Origin: Halocaridina rubra
Taxonomy: Eukaryota > Arthropoda > Malacostraca > Decapoda > Atyidae
Direction of reading: 5' to 3'
Assembly: GCA_037179515.1 (NCBI GenBank)
Contig: JAXCGZ010005683.1
Span: 174,021-238,020 of the forward strand
Length of the DNA stretch: 64,000 nt
Below, in pieces: positions 49,271-59,765 of the stretch (position 1 is its first letter; each line of letters begins with the position of its first letter). Below the pieces are notes generated by a model that was given only the letters and a program-made list of their open reading frames with translations, had not been told where the DNA came from and ran no database searches. The translations under genes and the position numbers were made by a program.

Positions 49271-51078
49271 TTATTACCTAATTGTGTTTACGGGAAAGAG
49301 CCCAAAGCTCGTATCTTCCCGTCTCCTGATCGGTTCCATTTTAGACTTAGTGATACTTATCATACCTGTCCTTAAAACTATGGATTGTGATAGCATTAAC
49401 TGCCTCCTCGCTTAGCCAATTCCAATTATCAACTACTCTTACACTGAAAAAGTATTTCCTTACATCCTGCGAAGAAGTTTTCTTACGAAGCTTCAAACTG
49501 TGACCTCTAGTTCTAGAGTCAGCCATATAAAAATATCGATCCCTATCCACTCTATCATAACCATGAAGGAATTTAAAGACTGTCACCATATCCCCCCTCA
49601 CTCTTCTAGCTTCGAGTGATGGTAAGTCTAATTCCCTCAGCCTCTCATCATAACTGAGATTGCGTATTTCTGGCACCAGTTTCGTGGCATGTCTTTGAAC
49701 TTTTTCAAGCTTAGCTATGTGCTTTTTCAAGTGCGGATTCCAAAAGGGGGCTGCATATTCGAGTTTTGGCCTCACATAGGTTACATAAATATTTCTGAAC
49801 ATTTCCTTGTCCATGTGCCTGAAGGTTACCCTTACATTTGATAAGAATGCATATGCTGCCCTTACTATGCCATTTATATGTATTTCTGGAGACAAATCTG
49901 CCAGTATGATTACTCCTAGATCTCTCTCATTTTCTGTCTCTTGAAGTTGTACTCCAGCCACCGAATAGTCAAGCTTGGGCCTTCTTGCACTTGTACCCAT
50001 TCTCATTACCTTACATTTTGAAGTATTGAATTTCATTATCCACTTTTCTGACCACTCATGCAGATTATTTAGATCCTCCTGAAGTTCTCTACCATTGTTC
50101 TCGTTTTTTACTTTCTTCACAATCTTTGCATCATCTGCAAACATATTCATGAATGAATTTACAGACTCTGGTAGGTCATTTACATATACAAGGAACAAAA
50201 GTGGCCCTAAAACTGAACCCTGTGGAACTCCACTACTAACTCTTCTCCATTCAGACACTGAGTGTCTTACTCTAACCCTCTGTTCCCTTCCTTCTAAGTA
50301 AGTTTTTATCCATTCCAAAACATTTCCACCTATTCTAGCCATTGATTGCAGCTTCCTAATAAGTCTCCCATGTGGAACAGTGTCAAACCCTTTCAGGAAG
50401 TCTAGGAATATGCAATCTGCCCAGCCCTCTCTTTCTTGTAATATTTGGCTTACCTCATCATAAAATTCTAATAAGTTTGTTACTGTTGATCTACCTTCTC
50501 TGAAGCCATGTTGCCTCACTGACAAAAAGTTGAAGGATTCCAAGTGAAGAGAGATATGTTTCCTTAGTAGTTTCTCCATAACTTTGCAAACTATGCTGGT
50601 CAAGGAAACTGGTATATAGTTCAGAGCCGTATCCCTCCTTCCCTTTTTGAAGATAGGTATCACATTTGCTTGTTTCCAGCATCTTGGAATCTCCCCTGAC
50701 TCCAGTGACTCCTTAAATATGATTCTTAGTGCCACTGATATTGTGTTTGCGCATTTTTTAAGCACATGAGGGGATATGTCATCAAGACCTGTAGCTTTAT
50801 GAACATCTAAATCCATCAGCGCTTTGCATACCTCTGTGGCTGTAAGGTTGATGTTCTCTAATACCGGCCCTTGAGCTTCTATCACTGCAATCTGAGGGGG
50901 TGGGGTATTTTCTACTATAAATACTGACTGAAACTCCTTGTTCAATTCTTTGCAGATCTCTTCATCCGTCTCAGTGATGCTTCCATCCGCTCTCTTTAGC
51001 CTTAAAACCTGTTCTTTTACCTTCAGTTTTCCTCTGATAAAGCTGTGTAAAAGCTTGGGATTTTCTTTAGCCTTCCTG
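49271..51078 (-). mobile_element. LINE-A copy LA-18, 5'-truncated, hybrid copy, ~1.81 kb
   Basis: The 5' half shares with LA-17 the variants gctgtgtaaaag, catcaagacctg, ctactataaatac and the truncation at ccttcctg. The 3' half shares with LA-19 tgcgaagaagtt, ctgtgacctctag and cattatccactt. One 14-bp repeat at the 3' end. Confidence 0.92.
49347..51070 (-). pseudogene. LINE-A RT of LA-18, long uninterrupted frame (532+ codons)
   Basis: Open from the linker (KELNKEFQSVF) through the complete RT and C-terminal region to DRYDKYH-stop. Motif A is FLDFLKGFD (Asp intact, QKA changed to LKG), motif B SGVPQGSVLGPLLF, motif C MFADDAKI. The endonuclease is missing. One change in the RT fingers: NYIPVSL, where NYRPVSL is conserved elsewhere. 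Confidence 0.9.
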
Positions 51079-52803
51079 TGATTACCTATTTGTGTTTACG
51101 GGAAAGAGCCCAAAGCTCGTATCTTCCCGTCTCCTGATCGGTTCCATTTTAGACTTAGTGATACTTATCATACCTGTCCTTAAAACTATTTATTGTGATA
51201 GCATTAAATACCTCCTCGCTTAGCCAATTCCAATTATCAACTACTCTTACACTGAAAAAGTATTTCCTTACATCCTGCGAAGAAGTTTTCTTACGAAGCT
51301 TCAAACTGTGACCTCTAGTTCTAGAGCCAGCCATATCAAAATATCCATCCCTATCCACTCTATCATAACCATGAAAGAATTTAAAGACTGTCACCATTTC
51401 CCCCCTCACTCTTCTAGCTTCGAGTGATGGTAAGTCTAATTCCCTCAGCCTCTCATCATAACTGAGATTGCGTATTTCTGGCACCAGTTTCGTGGCATGT
51501 CTTTGAACTTTTTCAAGCTTAGCTATGTGCTTTTTCAAGTGCGGATTCCAAAAGGGGGCTGAATATTCGAGTTTTGGCCTCACATAGGTTACATAAATAT
51601 TTCTGAACATTTCCTTGTCCATGTGCCTGAAGGCTACCCTTACATTTGATAAGAATGCATATGCTGCCCTTACTATGCCATTTATATGTATTTCTGGAGA
51701 CAAATCTGCCAGTATGATTACTCCTAGATCTCTCTCATTTTCTGTCTCTTGAAGTTGTACTCCAGCCACCGGATAGTCAAGCTTGGGCCTTCTTGCACTT
51801 GTACCCATTCTCATTACCTTACATTTTGAAGTATTGAATTTCATTATCCACTTTTCTGACCACTCATGCAGATTATTTAGATCCTCCTGAAGTTCTCTAC
51901 CATTGTTCTCGTTTTTTACTTTCTTCACAATCTTTGCATCATCTGCAAACATATTCATGAATGAATTTACAGACTCTGGTAGGTCATTTACATATACAAG
52001 GAACAAAAGTGGCCCTAAAACTGAACCCTGTGGAACTCCACTACTAACTCTTCTCCATTCAGTCACTGAGTGTCTTACTCTAACCCTCTGTTCCCTTCCT
52101 TCTAAGTAAGTTTTTATCCATTCCAAAACGTTTCCACCTATTCTAGCCATTGATTGCAACTTCCTAATAAGTCTCCCATGTGGAACAGTGTCAAACCCTT
52201 TCAGGAAGTCTAGGAATATACAATCTGCCCAGCCCTCTCTTTCCTGTAAGATTTGGCTTACCTCATCATAAAATTCTAATAAGTTTGTTACTGTTGATCT
52301 ACCTTCTCTGAAGCCATGTTGCCTCACTGACAAAAAGTTGAAGGATTCCAAGTGAAGAGAGATATGTTTCCTTAGTAGTTTCTCCATAACTTTGCAAACT
52401 ATGCTGGTCAAGGAAACTGGTCTATAGTTCAGAGCCGTATTCCTCCTTCCCTTTTTGAAGATAGGTATCACATTTGCTTGTTTCCAGCATCTTGGAATCT
52501 CCCCCGACTCCAGTGACTCCTTAAATATGATACTTAGTGCCACTGATATTGTGTTTGCGCATTTTTTAAGCACATGAGGGGATATGTCATCAGGACCTGT
52601 AGCTTTATGAACATCTAAATCCATCAGCGCTTTGCATACCTCTGTGGCTGTAAGGTTGATGTTCTCTAATACCGGCCCTTGAGCTTCTATCACTGCAATC
52701 TGAGGGGGTGGGGTATTTTCTACTGTAAATACTGACTGAAACTCCTTGTTCAATTCTTTGCAGATCTCTTCATCCGTCTCAGTGATGCTTCCATCCGCTC
52801 TCT
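51079..52803 (-). mobile_element. LINE-A copy LA-19, 5'-truncated, with open RT frame
   Basis: One 14-bp repeat, hairpin and RT frame open at 52753-51155 (532 codons, motif A FLDFLKGFD, motif C MFADDAKI). Truncated at ccatccgctct (codons for RADGS), after which TATG-rich sequence follows. LA-22 has exactly the same truncation and flank. Confidence 0.92.
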
Positions 52804-52862
52804 GTATTTATGTATGAGTGTATGAATATATGTATGAATGTTTGTATGAATGATTGCATGTG
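52804..52862. repeat. Degenerate TATG-rich simple sequence
   Basis: TGTATTTATGTATGAGTGTA and similar words between LA-19 and LA-20. Repeated almost exactly at 56217-56276 (offset 3413). Confidence 0.85.
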
Positions 52863-53200
52863 TGATTACCTAATTGTGATTACCTAACTGTGATTACCTA
52901 ATTGTGATTACCTAATTGTGCTTACGGGAAAGAGCCCAAAGCTCGTATCTTCCCGTTTCCTGATCGGTTGCATTTTGTACTTAGTGATACTTATCATACC
53001 TGTCCTTAAAACTATGGACTGAGTTAGCATTAACTACCTCCTCGCTTAGCGAATTCCAATTATCAAGTACTCTTACACTAAAAAAGTACTTCCTTAAATC
53101 CTGCAAAGAAGTTTTCTCACGAAGCTTCAAACTATAATCTCTAGTTTTAGAGCCAGCCATATAAATATATTGATCCCAATCCACTCTATCTTAACCATGA
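52863..53200 (-). mobile_element. LINE-A fragment LA-20 with four 14-bp tail repeats
   Basis: Four GATTACCTAATTGT-type repeats (one reads CTAACTG), hairpin, and ORF2 C-terminus open 53184-52981. Truncated at ttaaccatga. It is moderately diverged (YIYMAGSKTRDYSLKLRE). The next 26 bp (53201-53226) are TG-rich flank. Confidence 0.88.
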
Positions 53201-53226
53201 GTGTGCTTGTGTGCGTATGGAGTGAT

Positions 53227-54476
53227 GTGATTACCTAATTGTGATTACCTAATTGTGTTTACGGGAAAGAGCCACAAGCTCGTATCTTCCCGTCTCCTGA
53301 TCGGTTCCATTTTAGACTTAGTGATACTTATCATACCTGTCTTTAAAACTATGGATTGAGATAGCATTAACTACCTCCTCGCTTAGCCAATTCCAATTAT
53401 CAACTAGTCTTACACTGAAAAAGTATTTCCTTACATCCTGCAAAGAAGTTTTCTTACGAAGCTTCAAACTATGACCTCTAGTTCTAGAGCCAGCCATATC
53501 AAAATATCGATCCCTATCCACTCTATCATAACCATGAAGGAATTTAAAGACTGTCACCATATCCCCCCCTCACTCTTCTAGGTTCCAGTGATGGTAAGTC
53601 TAATTCCCTCAGCCTCTCATCATAACTGAGATTGCGTATTTCTGGCACCAGTTTCGTGGCATGTCTTTGAACTTTTTCAAGCTTAGCTATGTGCTTTTTC
53701 AAGTGCGGATTCCAAAAGGGGGCTGCATATTCGAGTTTTGGCCTCACGTAGGTTACAAAAATATTTCTGAACATTTCCTTGTCCATGTGCCTGAAGGCTA
53801 CCCTTACATTTGATAAGAATGCATATACTGCCCTTACTATGCCATTTATATGTATTTCTGGAGACAAATCTGCCAGTATGTTTACTCCCAGATCTCTCTC
53901 ATTTTCTGTCTCTTGAAGTTGTACTCCATCCACCGAGTAGTCAAGCTTGGGCCTTCCTGCACTTGTACCCATTCTCATTACCTTACATTTTGAAGTATTG
54001 AATTTCATTAGCCACTTTTCTGACCACTCATGCAGAATATTTAGATCCTCCTGAAGTTCTCTACCATTGTTCTCGTTTTTTACTTTCTTCACAATCATTG
54101 CATCATCTGCAAACATATTCATGAATGAATTTACAGACTCTGGTAGGTCATTTACATATACAAGGAACAAAAGTGGCCCTAAAACTGAACCCTGTGGAAC
54201 TCACTACTAACTCTTCTCCATTCAGACACTGAGTGTCTTACTCTAACCCTCTGTTCCCTTCCTTCTAAGTAAGTTTTTATCCATTCCAAGACATTTCCAC
54301 CTATTCTAGCCATTGATTGCAGCTTCCTAATAAGTCTCCCATGTGGAACAGTGTCAAACGCTTTCAGGAAGTCTAGGAATATGCAATCTGCCCAGCCCTC
54401 TCTTTCCTGTAAGATTTGGCTTACCTCATCATAAAATTCTAATAAGTTTGTTACTGTTGATCTACCTTCTCTGAAG
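53227..54476 (-). mobile_element. LINE-A copy LA-21, ~1.25 kb, truncated at ctctgaag
   Basis: Two 14-bp repeats, hairpin and RT C-terminal part (open 54170-53544 and 53560-53318). Frameshifts lie at the C-run near 53571 and at 54202 (one base lost in tgtggaactcac). The 5' end breaks at ctctgaag and is followed by (TG)n, the same breakpoint as LA-26, LA-27 and LA-28. Confidence 0.91.
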
Positions 54477-56216
54477 TGTGTGTGTGTGTGTGTGATTACC
54501 TAATTGTGATTACCTAATTGTGTTTACGGGAAAGAGCCCAAAGCTCGTATCTTCCCGTCTCCTTATCGGTTCCATTTTATACTTAGTGATACTTATCAGA
54601 CCTGTCCTTAAAACTATGGATTGAGATAGCATTAACTACCTCCTCGCTTAGAGAATTCCAATTATCAACTACTCTTACACTGAAAAAGTATTTCCTTACA
54701 TCCTGCAAAGAAGTTTTCTTACGAAGCTTCAAACTATGACCTCTAGTTCTAGAGCCAGCCATATCAAAATATCGACCCCTATAAACTCTATCATAACCAT
54801 GAAGGAATTTAAAGACTGTCACCATATCCCCCCTCACTCTTCTAGCTTCCAATGATGGTAAGTCTAATTCCCTCAGCCTCTCATCATAACTGAGATTGCG
54901 TATTTCTGGCACCAGTTTCGTGGCATGTCTTTGAACTTTTTCAAGCTTAGCTATGTGCTTTTTCAAGTGCGGATTCCAAAAGGGGGCTGCATATTCGAGT
55001 TTTGGCCTCACATAGGTTACATAAATATTTCTGAACATTTCCTTGTCCATGTGCCTGAAGGCTACCCTTACATTTGATAAGAATGCATATGCTGCCCTTA
55101 CTATGCCATTTATATGTATTTCTGGAGACAAATCTGCCAGTATGTTTACTCCTAGATCTCTCTCATTTTCTGTCTCTTGAAGTTGTACTCCAGCCACCGA
55201 GTAGTCAAGCTTGGGCCTTCTTGCACTTGTACCCATTCTCATTACCTTACATTTTGAAGTATTGAATTTCATTACCCACTTTTCTGACCACTCATGCAGA
55301 CTATTTAGATCTTCCTGAAGTTCTCTACCATTGTTCTCGTTTTTTACTTTCTTCACAATCTTTGCATCATCTGCAAACATATTCATGAATGAATTTACAG
55401 ACTCTGGTACAAGGAACAAAAGTGGCCCTAAAACTGAACCCTGTGGAACTCCACTACTAACTCTTCTCCATTCAGACACTGAGTGTCTTACTCTAACCCT
55501 CTGTTCCCTTCCTTCTAAGTAAGTTTTTATCCATTCCAAAGCATTTCCACCTATTCTAGCCATTGATTGCAGCTTAATAATAAGTCTCCCATGTGGAACA
55601 GTGTCAAACGCTTTCTGGAAGTCTAGGAATATGCAATCTGCCCAGCCCTCTCTTTCCTGTAAGATTTGGCTTACCTCATCATAAAATTCTAATAAGTTTG
55701 TTACTGTTGATCTACCTTCTCTGAAGCCATGTTGCCTCACTGACAAAAAGTTGAAGGATTCCAAGTGAAGAGAGATATGTTTCCTTAGTAGTTTCTCCAT
55801 AACTTTGCAAACAATGCTGGTCAAGGAAACTGGTCTATAGTTCAGAGCCGTATCCCTCCTTCCCTTTTTGAAGATAGGTATCACATTTGCTTGTTTCCAG
55901 CATCTTGGAATCTCCCCCGACTCCAGTGACTCCTTAAATATGATACTTAGTGCCACTGATATTGTGTTTGCGCATTTTTTAAGCACATGAGGGGATATGT
56001 CATCAGGACCTGTAGCTTTATGAACATCTAAATCCATCAGCGCTTTGCATACCTCTGTGGCTGTAAGGTTGATGTTCTCTAATACCGGCCCTTGAGCTTC
56101 TATCACTGCAATCTGAGGGGGTGGGGTATTTTCTACTGTAAATACTGACTGAAACTCCTTGTTCAATTCTTTGCAGATCTCTTCATCCGTCTCAGTGATG
56201 CTTCCATCCGCTCTCT
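54477..56216 (-). mobile_element. LINE-A copy LA-22, 5'-truncated, hybrid copy, with open RT frame
   Basis: RT frame open 56166-54583 (527 codons). It has an in-frame 15-bp deletion near 55409 that removes YVNDL just after motif B (LLFLVPESVNS). Motif A is FLDFQKAFD. The 5' truncation and flank equal LA-19. The 3' part shares tatcagacctgtc and gacccctataaac with LA-28. Confidence 0.91.
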
Positions 56217-56276
56217 GTATTTATGTATGAGTGTATGAATATATGTATGAATGTTTGTATGAATGATGGCATGTGT
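56217..56276. repeat. Degenerate TATG-rich simple sequence, duplicate of 52804-52862
   Basis: Nearly identical to the earlier block (GATGGC here against GATTGC there), showing that the flank was duplicated along with the LINE copies. Confidence 0.85.
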
Positions 56277-56612
56277 GATTACCTAATTGTGATTACCTAA
56301 CTGTGATTACCTAATTGTGATTACCTAATTGTGCTTACGGGAAAGAGCCCAAAGCTCGTATCTTCCCGTTTCCTGATCGGTTGCATTTTGTACTTAGTGA
56401 TACTTATCATACCTGTCCTTAAAACTATGGACTGAGTTAGCATTAACTACCTCCTCACTTAGCGAATTCCAATTATCAAGTACTCTTACACTAAAAAAGT
56501 ACTTCCTTAAATCCTGCAAAGAAGTTTTCTCACGAAGCTTCAAACTATAATCTCTAGTTTTAGAGCCAGCCATATAAATATATTGATCCCAATCCACTCT
56601 ATCTTAACCATG
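56277..56612 (-). mobile_element. LINE-A fragment LA-23, duplicate of LA-20
   Basis: Four 14-bp repeats, hairpin and ORF2 C-terminus (open 56597-56394), truncated at ttaaccatga, offset 3413 from LA-20. The shared flank gtgtgcgtatggagtgatgt ends about 56640, where the duplication stops. 56641-56670 is unassigned. Confidence 0.9.
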
Positions 56613-56670
56613 AGTGTGCGTGTGTGCGTATGGAGTGATGTATGTATGGACGGATGCGTCGAAGGATACG

Positions 56671-56823
56671 AATTGTGCTTACGGGAAAGAGCCCCAAGCT
56701 CATCACTTTCCCTCTCATGGTCGGTCCCATTTTGTACTTAGTGTTCACTTATTATACTTGATTCTTAAAACTATGGATTCAGTTAGCATTAACTACCTCC
56801 TAGCTTAGCGCATTCCAATTATT
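56671..56823 (-). mobile_element. Old LINE-A fragment LA-24, ~150 bp of 3' end
   Basis: Diverged hairpin region (gtgcttacgggaaagagccc) followed by the last ORF2 codons (ctatggattcagttagcatt). The right side of the hairpin has lost its pairing (tttccctctc). Confidence 0.82.
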
Positions 56824-56882
56824 TTATAATTCTACTGTGTGTGTGTGTGTGATTACCTAATTGTGATTACCTAATTGTGTTT

Positions 56883-56915
56883 ACGGGAAAGAGCCCAAAG
56901 CTCGTATCTTCCCGT
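56883..56915 (-). promoter_or_regulatory. Conserved 3' UTR hairpin (example in LA-25), likely RT recognition element
   Basis: Plus strand: ACGGGAA (56883-56889) pairs with TTCCCGT (56909-56915). Inside, GAGC pairs with GCTC around a five-base loop, with an asymmetric internal loop (1 by 5). The structure is present about 30-60 bp from the 3' end in nearly every copy, while neighbouring bases vary. LINEs of the CR1/L2 group are known to use 3' stem-loops for recognition by their RT. Confidence 0.7.
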
Positions 56916-56940
56916 CTCCTGATCGGTTCCATTTTTAGAC

Positions 56941-59763
56941 TTAGTGATACTTATCATACCTGTCCTTAAAACTATGGATTGAGGTAGCATTAACTACCTC
57001 CTCGCTTAGCGAATTCCAATTATCAACTACTCTTACACTGAAAAAGTATTTCCTTACATCCTGCAAACAAGTTTTCTTCCGAAGCTTCAAACTATGACCT
57101 CTAGTTCTAGAGCCAGCCATATCGAAATATCGATCCCTATCCACTCTATCATAACCATGAAGGAATTTAAAGACTGTCACCATATCCCCCCTTACTCTTC
57201 TAGCTTCGAGTGATGGCAAGTCTAATTCCCTCAGCCTCTCATCATAACCGAGATTGCGTATTTCTGGCACCAGTTTCGTGGCATGTCTTTGAACTTTTTC
57301 AAGCTTAGCTATGTGCTTTTTCAAGTGCGGATTCCAAAAGGGGGCTGCATATTCGAGTTTTGGCCTCACATAGGTTACATAAATATTTCTGAACATTTCC
57401 TTGTCCATGTGCCTGAAGGTTACCCTTACATTTGATAAGAATGCATATGCTGCCCTTACTACGCCATTTATATGTATTTCTGGAGACAAATCTGCCAATA
57501 TGTTTACTCCTAGATCTCTCTCATTTTCTGTCTCCTGAAGTTGTACTCCAGCCACCGAGTAGTCAAGCTTGGGCCTTCTTGCACTTGTACCCATTCTCAT
57601 TACCTTACATTTTGAGGTATTGGATTTCATTAGCCACTTTTCTGACCACTCATGCAGATTATTTAGATCCTCCTGAAGTTCTCTACCATTGTTCTCGTTT
57701 TTTACTTTCTTCACAATCTTTGCATCATCTGCAAACATATTCATGAATGAATTTACAGACTCTGGTAGGTCATTTACATATACAAGGAACAAAAGTGGCC
57801 CTAAAACTGAACCCTGTGGAACTCCACTACTAACTCTTCTCCATTCAGACACTGAGTGTCTTACTCTAACCCTCTGTTCCCTTCCTTCTAAGTAAGTTTT
57901 TATCCATTCCAAGACATTTCCACCTATTCTAGCCATTGATTGCAGCTTCCTAATAAGTCTCCCATGTGGAACAGTGTCAAACGCTTTCTGGAAGTCTAGG
58001 AATATGCAATCTGCCCAGCCCTCTCTTTCCTGTAAGATTTGGCTTACCTCATCATAAAATTCTAATAAGTTTGTTACTGTTGATCTTCCTTCTCTGAAGC
58101 CATGTTGCCTCACTGACAAAAAGTTGAAGGATTCCAAGTGAAGAGAGATATGTTTCCTTAGTAGTTTCTCCATTAGTTTGCAAACTATGCTGGTCAAGGA
58201 AACTGGTCTATAGTTCAGAGCCGTATCCCTCCTTCCCTTTTTGAAGATAGGTATCACATTTGCTTGTTTCCAGCATCTTGGAATCTCCCCCGACTCCAAT
58301 GACTCCTTAAATATGATACTTAGTGCCACTGATATTGTGTTTGCGCATTTTTTAAGCACATGAGGGGATATGTCATCAGGACCTGTAGCTTTATGAACAT
58401 CTAAATCCATCAGCGCTTTGCATACCTCTGTGGCTGTAAGGTTGATGTTCTCTAATACCGGCCCTTGAGCTTCTATCACTGCAATCTGAGGGGGTGGGGT
58501 ATTTTCTACTGTAAATACTGACTGAAACTCCTTGTTCAATTCTTTGCAGATCTCTTCGTCCGTCTCAGTGATGCTTCCATCCGCTCTCTTTAGCCTTAAA
58601 ACCTGTTCTTTTACCTTCAGTTTTCCTCTGATAAAGCTGTGGAAAAGCTTGGGATTTTCTTTAGCCTTCCTGGTGATGTCCCTCTCATAATCTTTCTCTG
58701 CCTCTCTCCTTTTACTTAGGTAGTCATTTCTTGCTCTTTTGTAGGTTTGCCAGGCATTTATGTTTTTTCTCCTCCTATACCTTTTCCAGCATTTGTCTCT
58801 CCACTCCTTAGCTCTTTTACACCCATTATCGAACCATTTCTCTCTGGCATGAATTACACCTACTTTGGTGACAGGTATGCAGCAATCTACTATCTTCCCA
58901 TATTTCTCACAAAAGATGTCATACATTTCTTGTACAGATTTGTTGTAAAATAAGGTTCTCCAGTCAATAACTGCAAAAAGCTCATTCATTTTGATGTAAT
59001 CTCCTTTCTGATAGTTCCTCCTCATGTCCTCAGTGCCTCTACTCTCAGGAAGAATGTCTTCAATGATATACTCCATCAACAACACACAGTGGTCACTCTT
59101 TCCAATTGGTGGTTCATACTCAATATTTTCAATATCCAACACATTATCTGTGAACACCAGATCAAGTAGTGATGGCTCATCCCCACCCCTGGCTCTTGTT
59201 GGTTCCATTACATGTTGGTGTAGGAAATTCCCTTGTACGCAATCTAGGAATCTTGCCCCAAAGGAGTCCTCACCACTGTGTGGGTCAAGATTTATCCAAT
59301 CTATCTCTTTATGATTAAAGTCTCCCATAATCAAAATCCTACATTTTTTCTCCCGCGCCATGTTAACAACTGAGTTTATGACTTCAATCGTACCTATATG
59401 ACTTTCCTCATAAATTTCAAGCCTATTTTGGTTCCTTGGTGGGTTGTATACAACAGTTATTATAATGCTCTCTGACCCAGTATTTATGCGAGCAACAAGA
59501 AATTCCCTGAACTCACTTTCTATAGCCAAGTTTATCTCTTCAACTTGAATCCTCTCACTTATGAGCAGTGCTATCCCTCCACCAGTCCTCTCAGATCTTT
59601 CGACCCTTAGTATTCTGAAGCCCTTAGGAAAAACTGTGACACTGTTTATGTCCTCACTCAACTTAGTCTCTGTAATTGCTACTATATCTACCTTACTGTT
59701 GTGAATCCTATCTTTTAATTCTACTGCCTTACCAGCTAATCCATCAGCATTTGTGTATAACAA
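56941..59763 (-). CDS. LINE-A ORF2: APE-type endonuclease and reverse transcriptase, intact, no ATG start
   Basis: Counting from the TTG at 59763 gives 940 codons without interruption. Endonuclease at residues ~1-230: Asn5 in YTNADGL, Glu32 in ITETKL, RTGGGIALLIS (59-69), VVYNPPRNQ, Asp148/Asn150 in GDFNHK, LLDLVFTDN (199-207), Asp224/His225 in GKSDH. Linker to ~450. RT: NYRPVSL (517-523), QHGFREGRST (553-562), motif A Asp590 in FLDFQKAFDTV, motif B 646-659 (SGVPQGSVLGPLLF), motif C FADD 677-680, then WSEKW, ERDLGVNI, and thumb/C-terminal region to DKYH-stop. The first in-frame ATG is residue 135, inside the endonuclease. The frame stays open upstream into the end of ORF1 in the -1 frame, so translation must use recoding, reinitiation or a non-AUG start. 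A private change, Phe714 to Ser in LMKFNTSKCK, could weaken the protein. Confidence 0.92.
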   Translation of the reverse strand: MLYTNADGLAGKAVELKDRIHNSKVDIVAITETKLSEDINSVTVFPKGFRILRVERSERTGGGIALLISERIQVEEINLAIESEFREFLVARINTGSESIIITVVYNPPRNQNRLEIYEESHIGTIEVINSVVNMAREKKCRILIMGDFNHKEIDWINLDPHSGEDSFGARFLDCVQGNFLHQHVMEPTRARGGDEPSLLDLVFTDNVLDIENIEYEPPIGKSDHCVLLMEYIIEDILPESRGTEDMRRNYQKGDYIKMNELFAVIDWRTLFYNKSVQEMYDIFCEKYGKIVDCCIPVTKVGVIHAREKWFDNGCKRAKEWRDKCWKRYRRRKNINAWQTYKRARNDYLSKRREAEKDYERDITRKAKENPKLFHSFIRGKLKVKEQVLRLKRADGSITETDEEICKELNKEFQSVFTVENTPPPQIAVIEAQGPVLENINLTATEVCKALMDLDVHKATGPDDISPHVLKKCANTISVALSIIFKESLESGEIPRCWKQANVIPIFKKGRRDTALNYRPVSLTSIVCKLMEKLLRKHISLHLESFNFLSVRQHGFREGRSTVTNLLEFYDEVSQILQEREGWADCIFLDFQKAFDTVPHGRLIRKLQSMARIGGNVLEWIKTYLEGREQRVRVRHSVSEWRRVSSGVPQGSVLGPLLFLVYVNDLPESVNSFMNMFADDAKIVKKVKNENNGRELQEDLNNLHEWSEKWLMKSNTSKCKVMRMGTSARRPKLDYSVAGVQLQETENERDLGVNILADLSPEIHINGVVRAAYAFLSNVRVTFRHMDKEMFRNIYVTYVRPKLEYAAPFWNPHLKKHIAKLEKVQRHATKLVPEIRNLGYDERLRELDLPSLEARRVRGDMVTVFKFLHGYDRVDRDRYFDMAGSRTRGHSLKLRKKTCLQDVRKYFFSVRVVDNWNSLSEEVVNATSIHSFKDRYDKYH

Positions 59764-59765
59764 TC

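Noticed and set aside
52863..52925. CRISPR-like regular repeats (14-bp units)
   Set aside because: Units are directly adjacent with no spacers, and they are the 3' tail of a LINE.
58747..58953. Recurrent plus-strand frames (MPGIYVFSPP, MSSVPLLSGR)
   Set aside because: Antisense shadows of the ORF2 linker and endonuclease.
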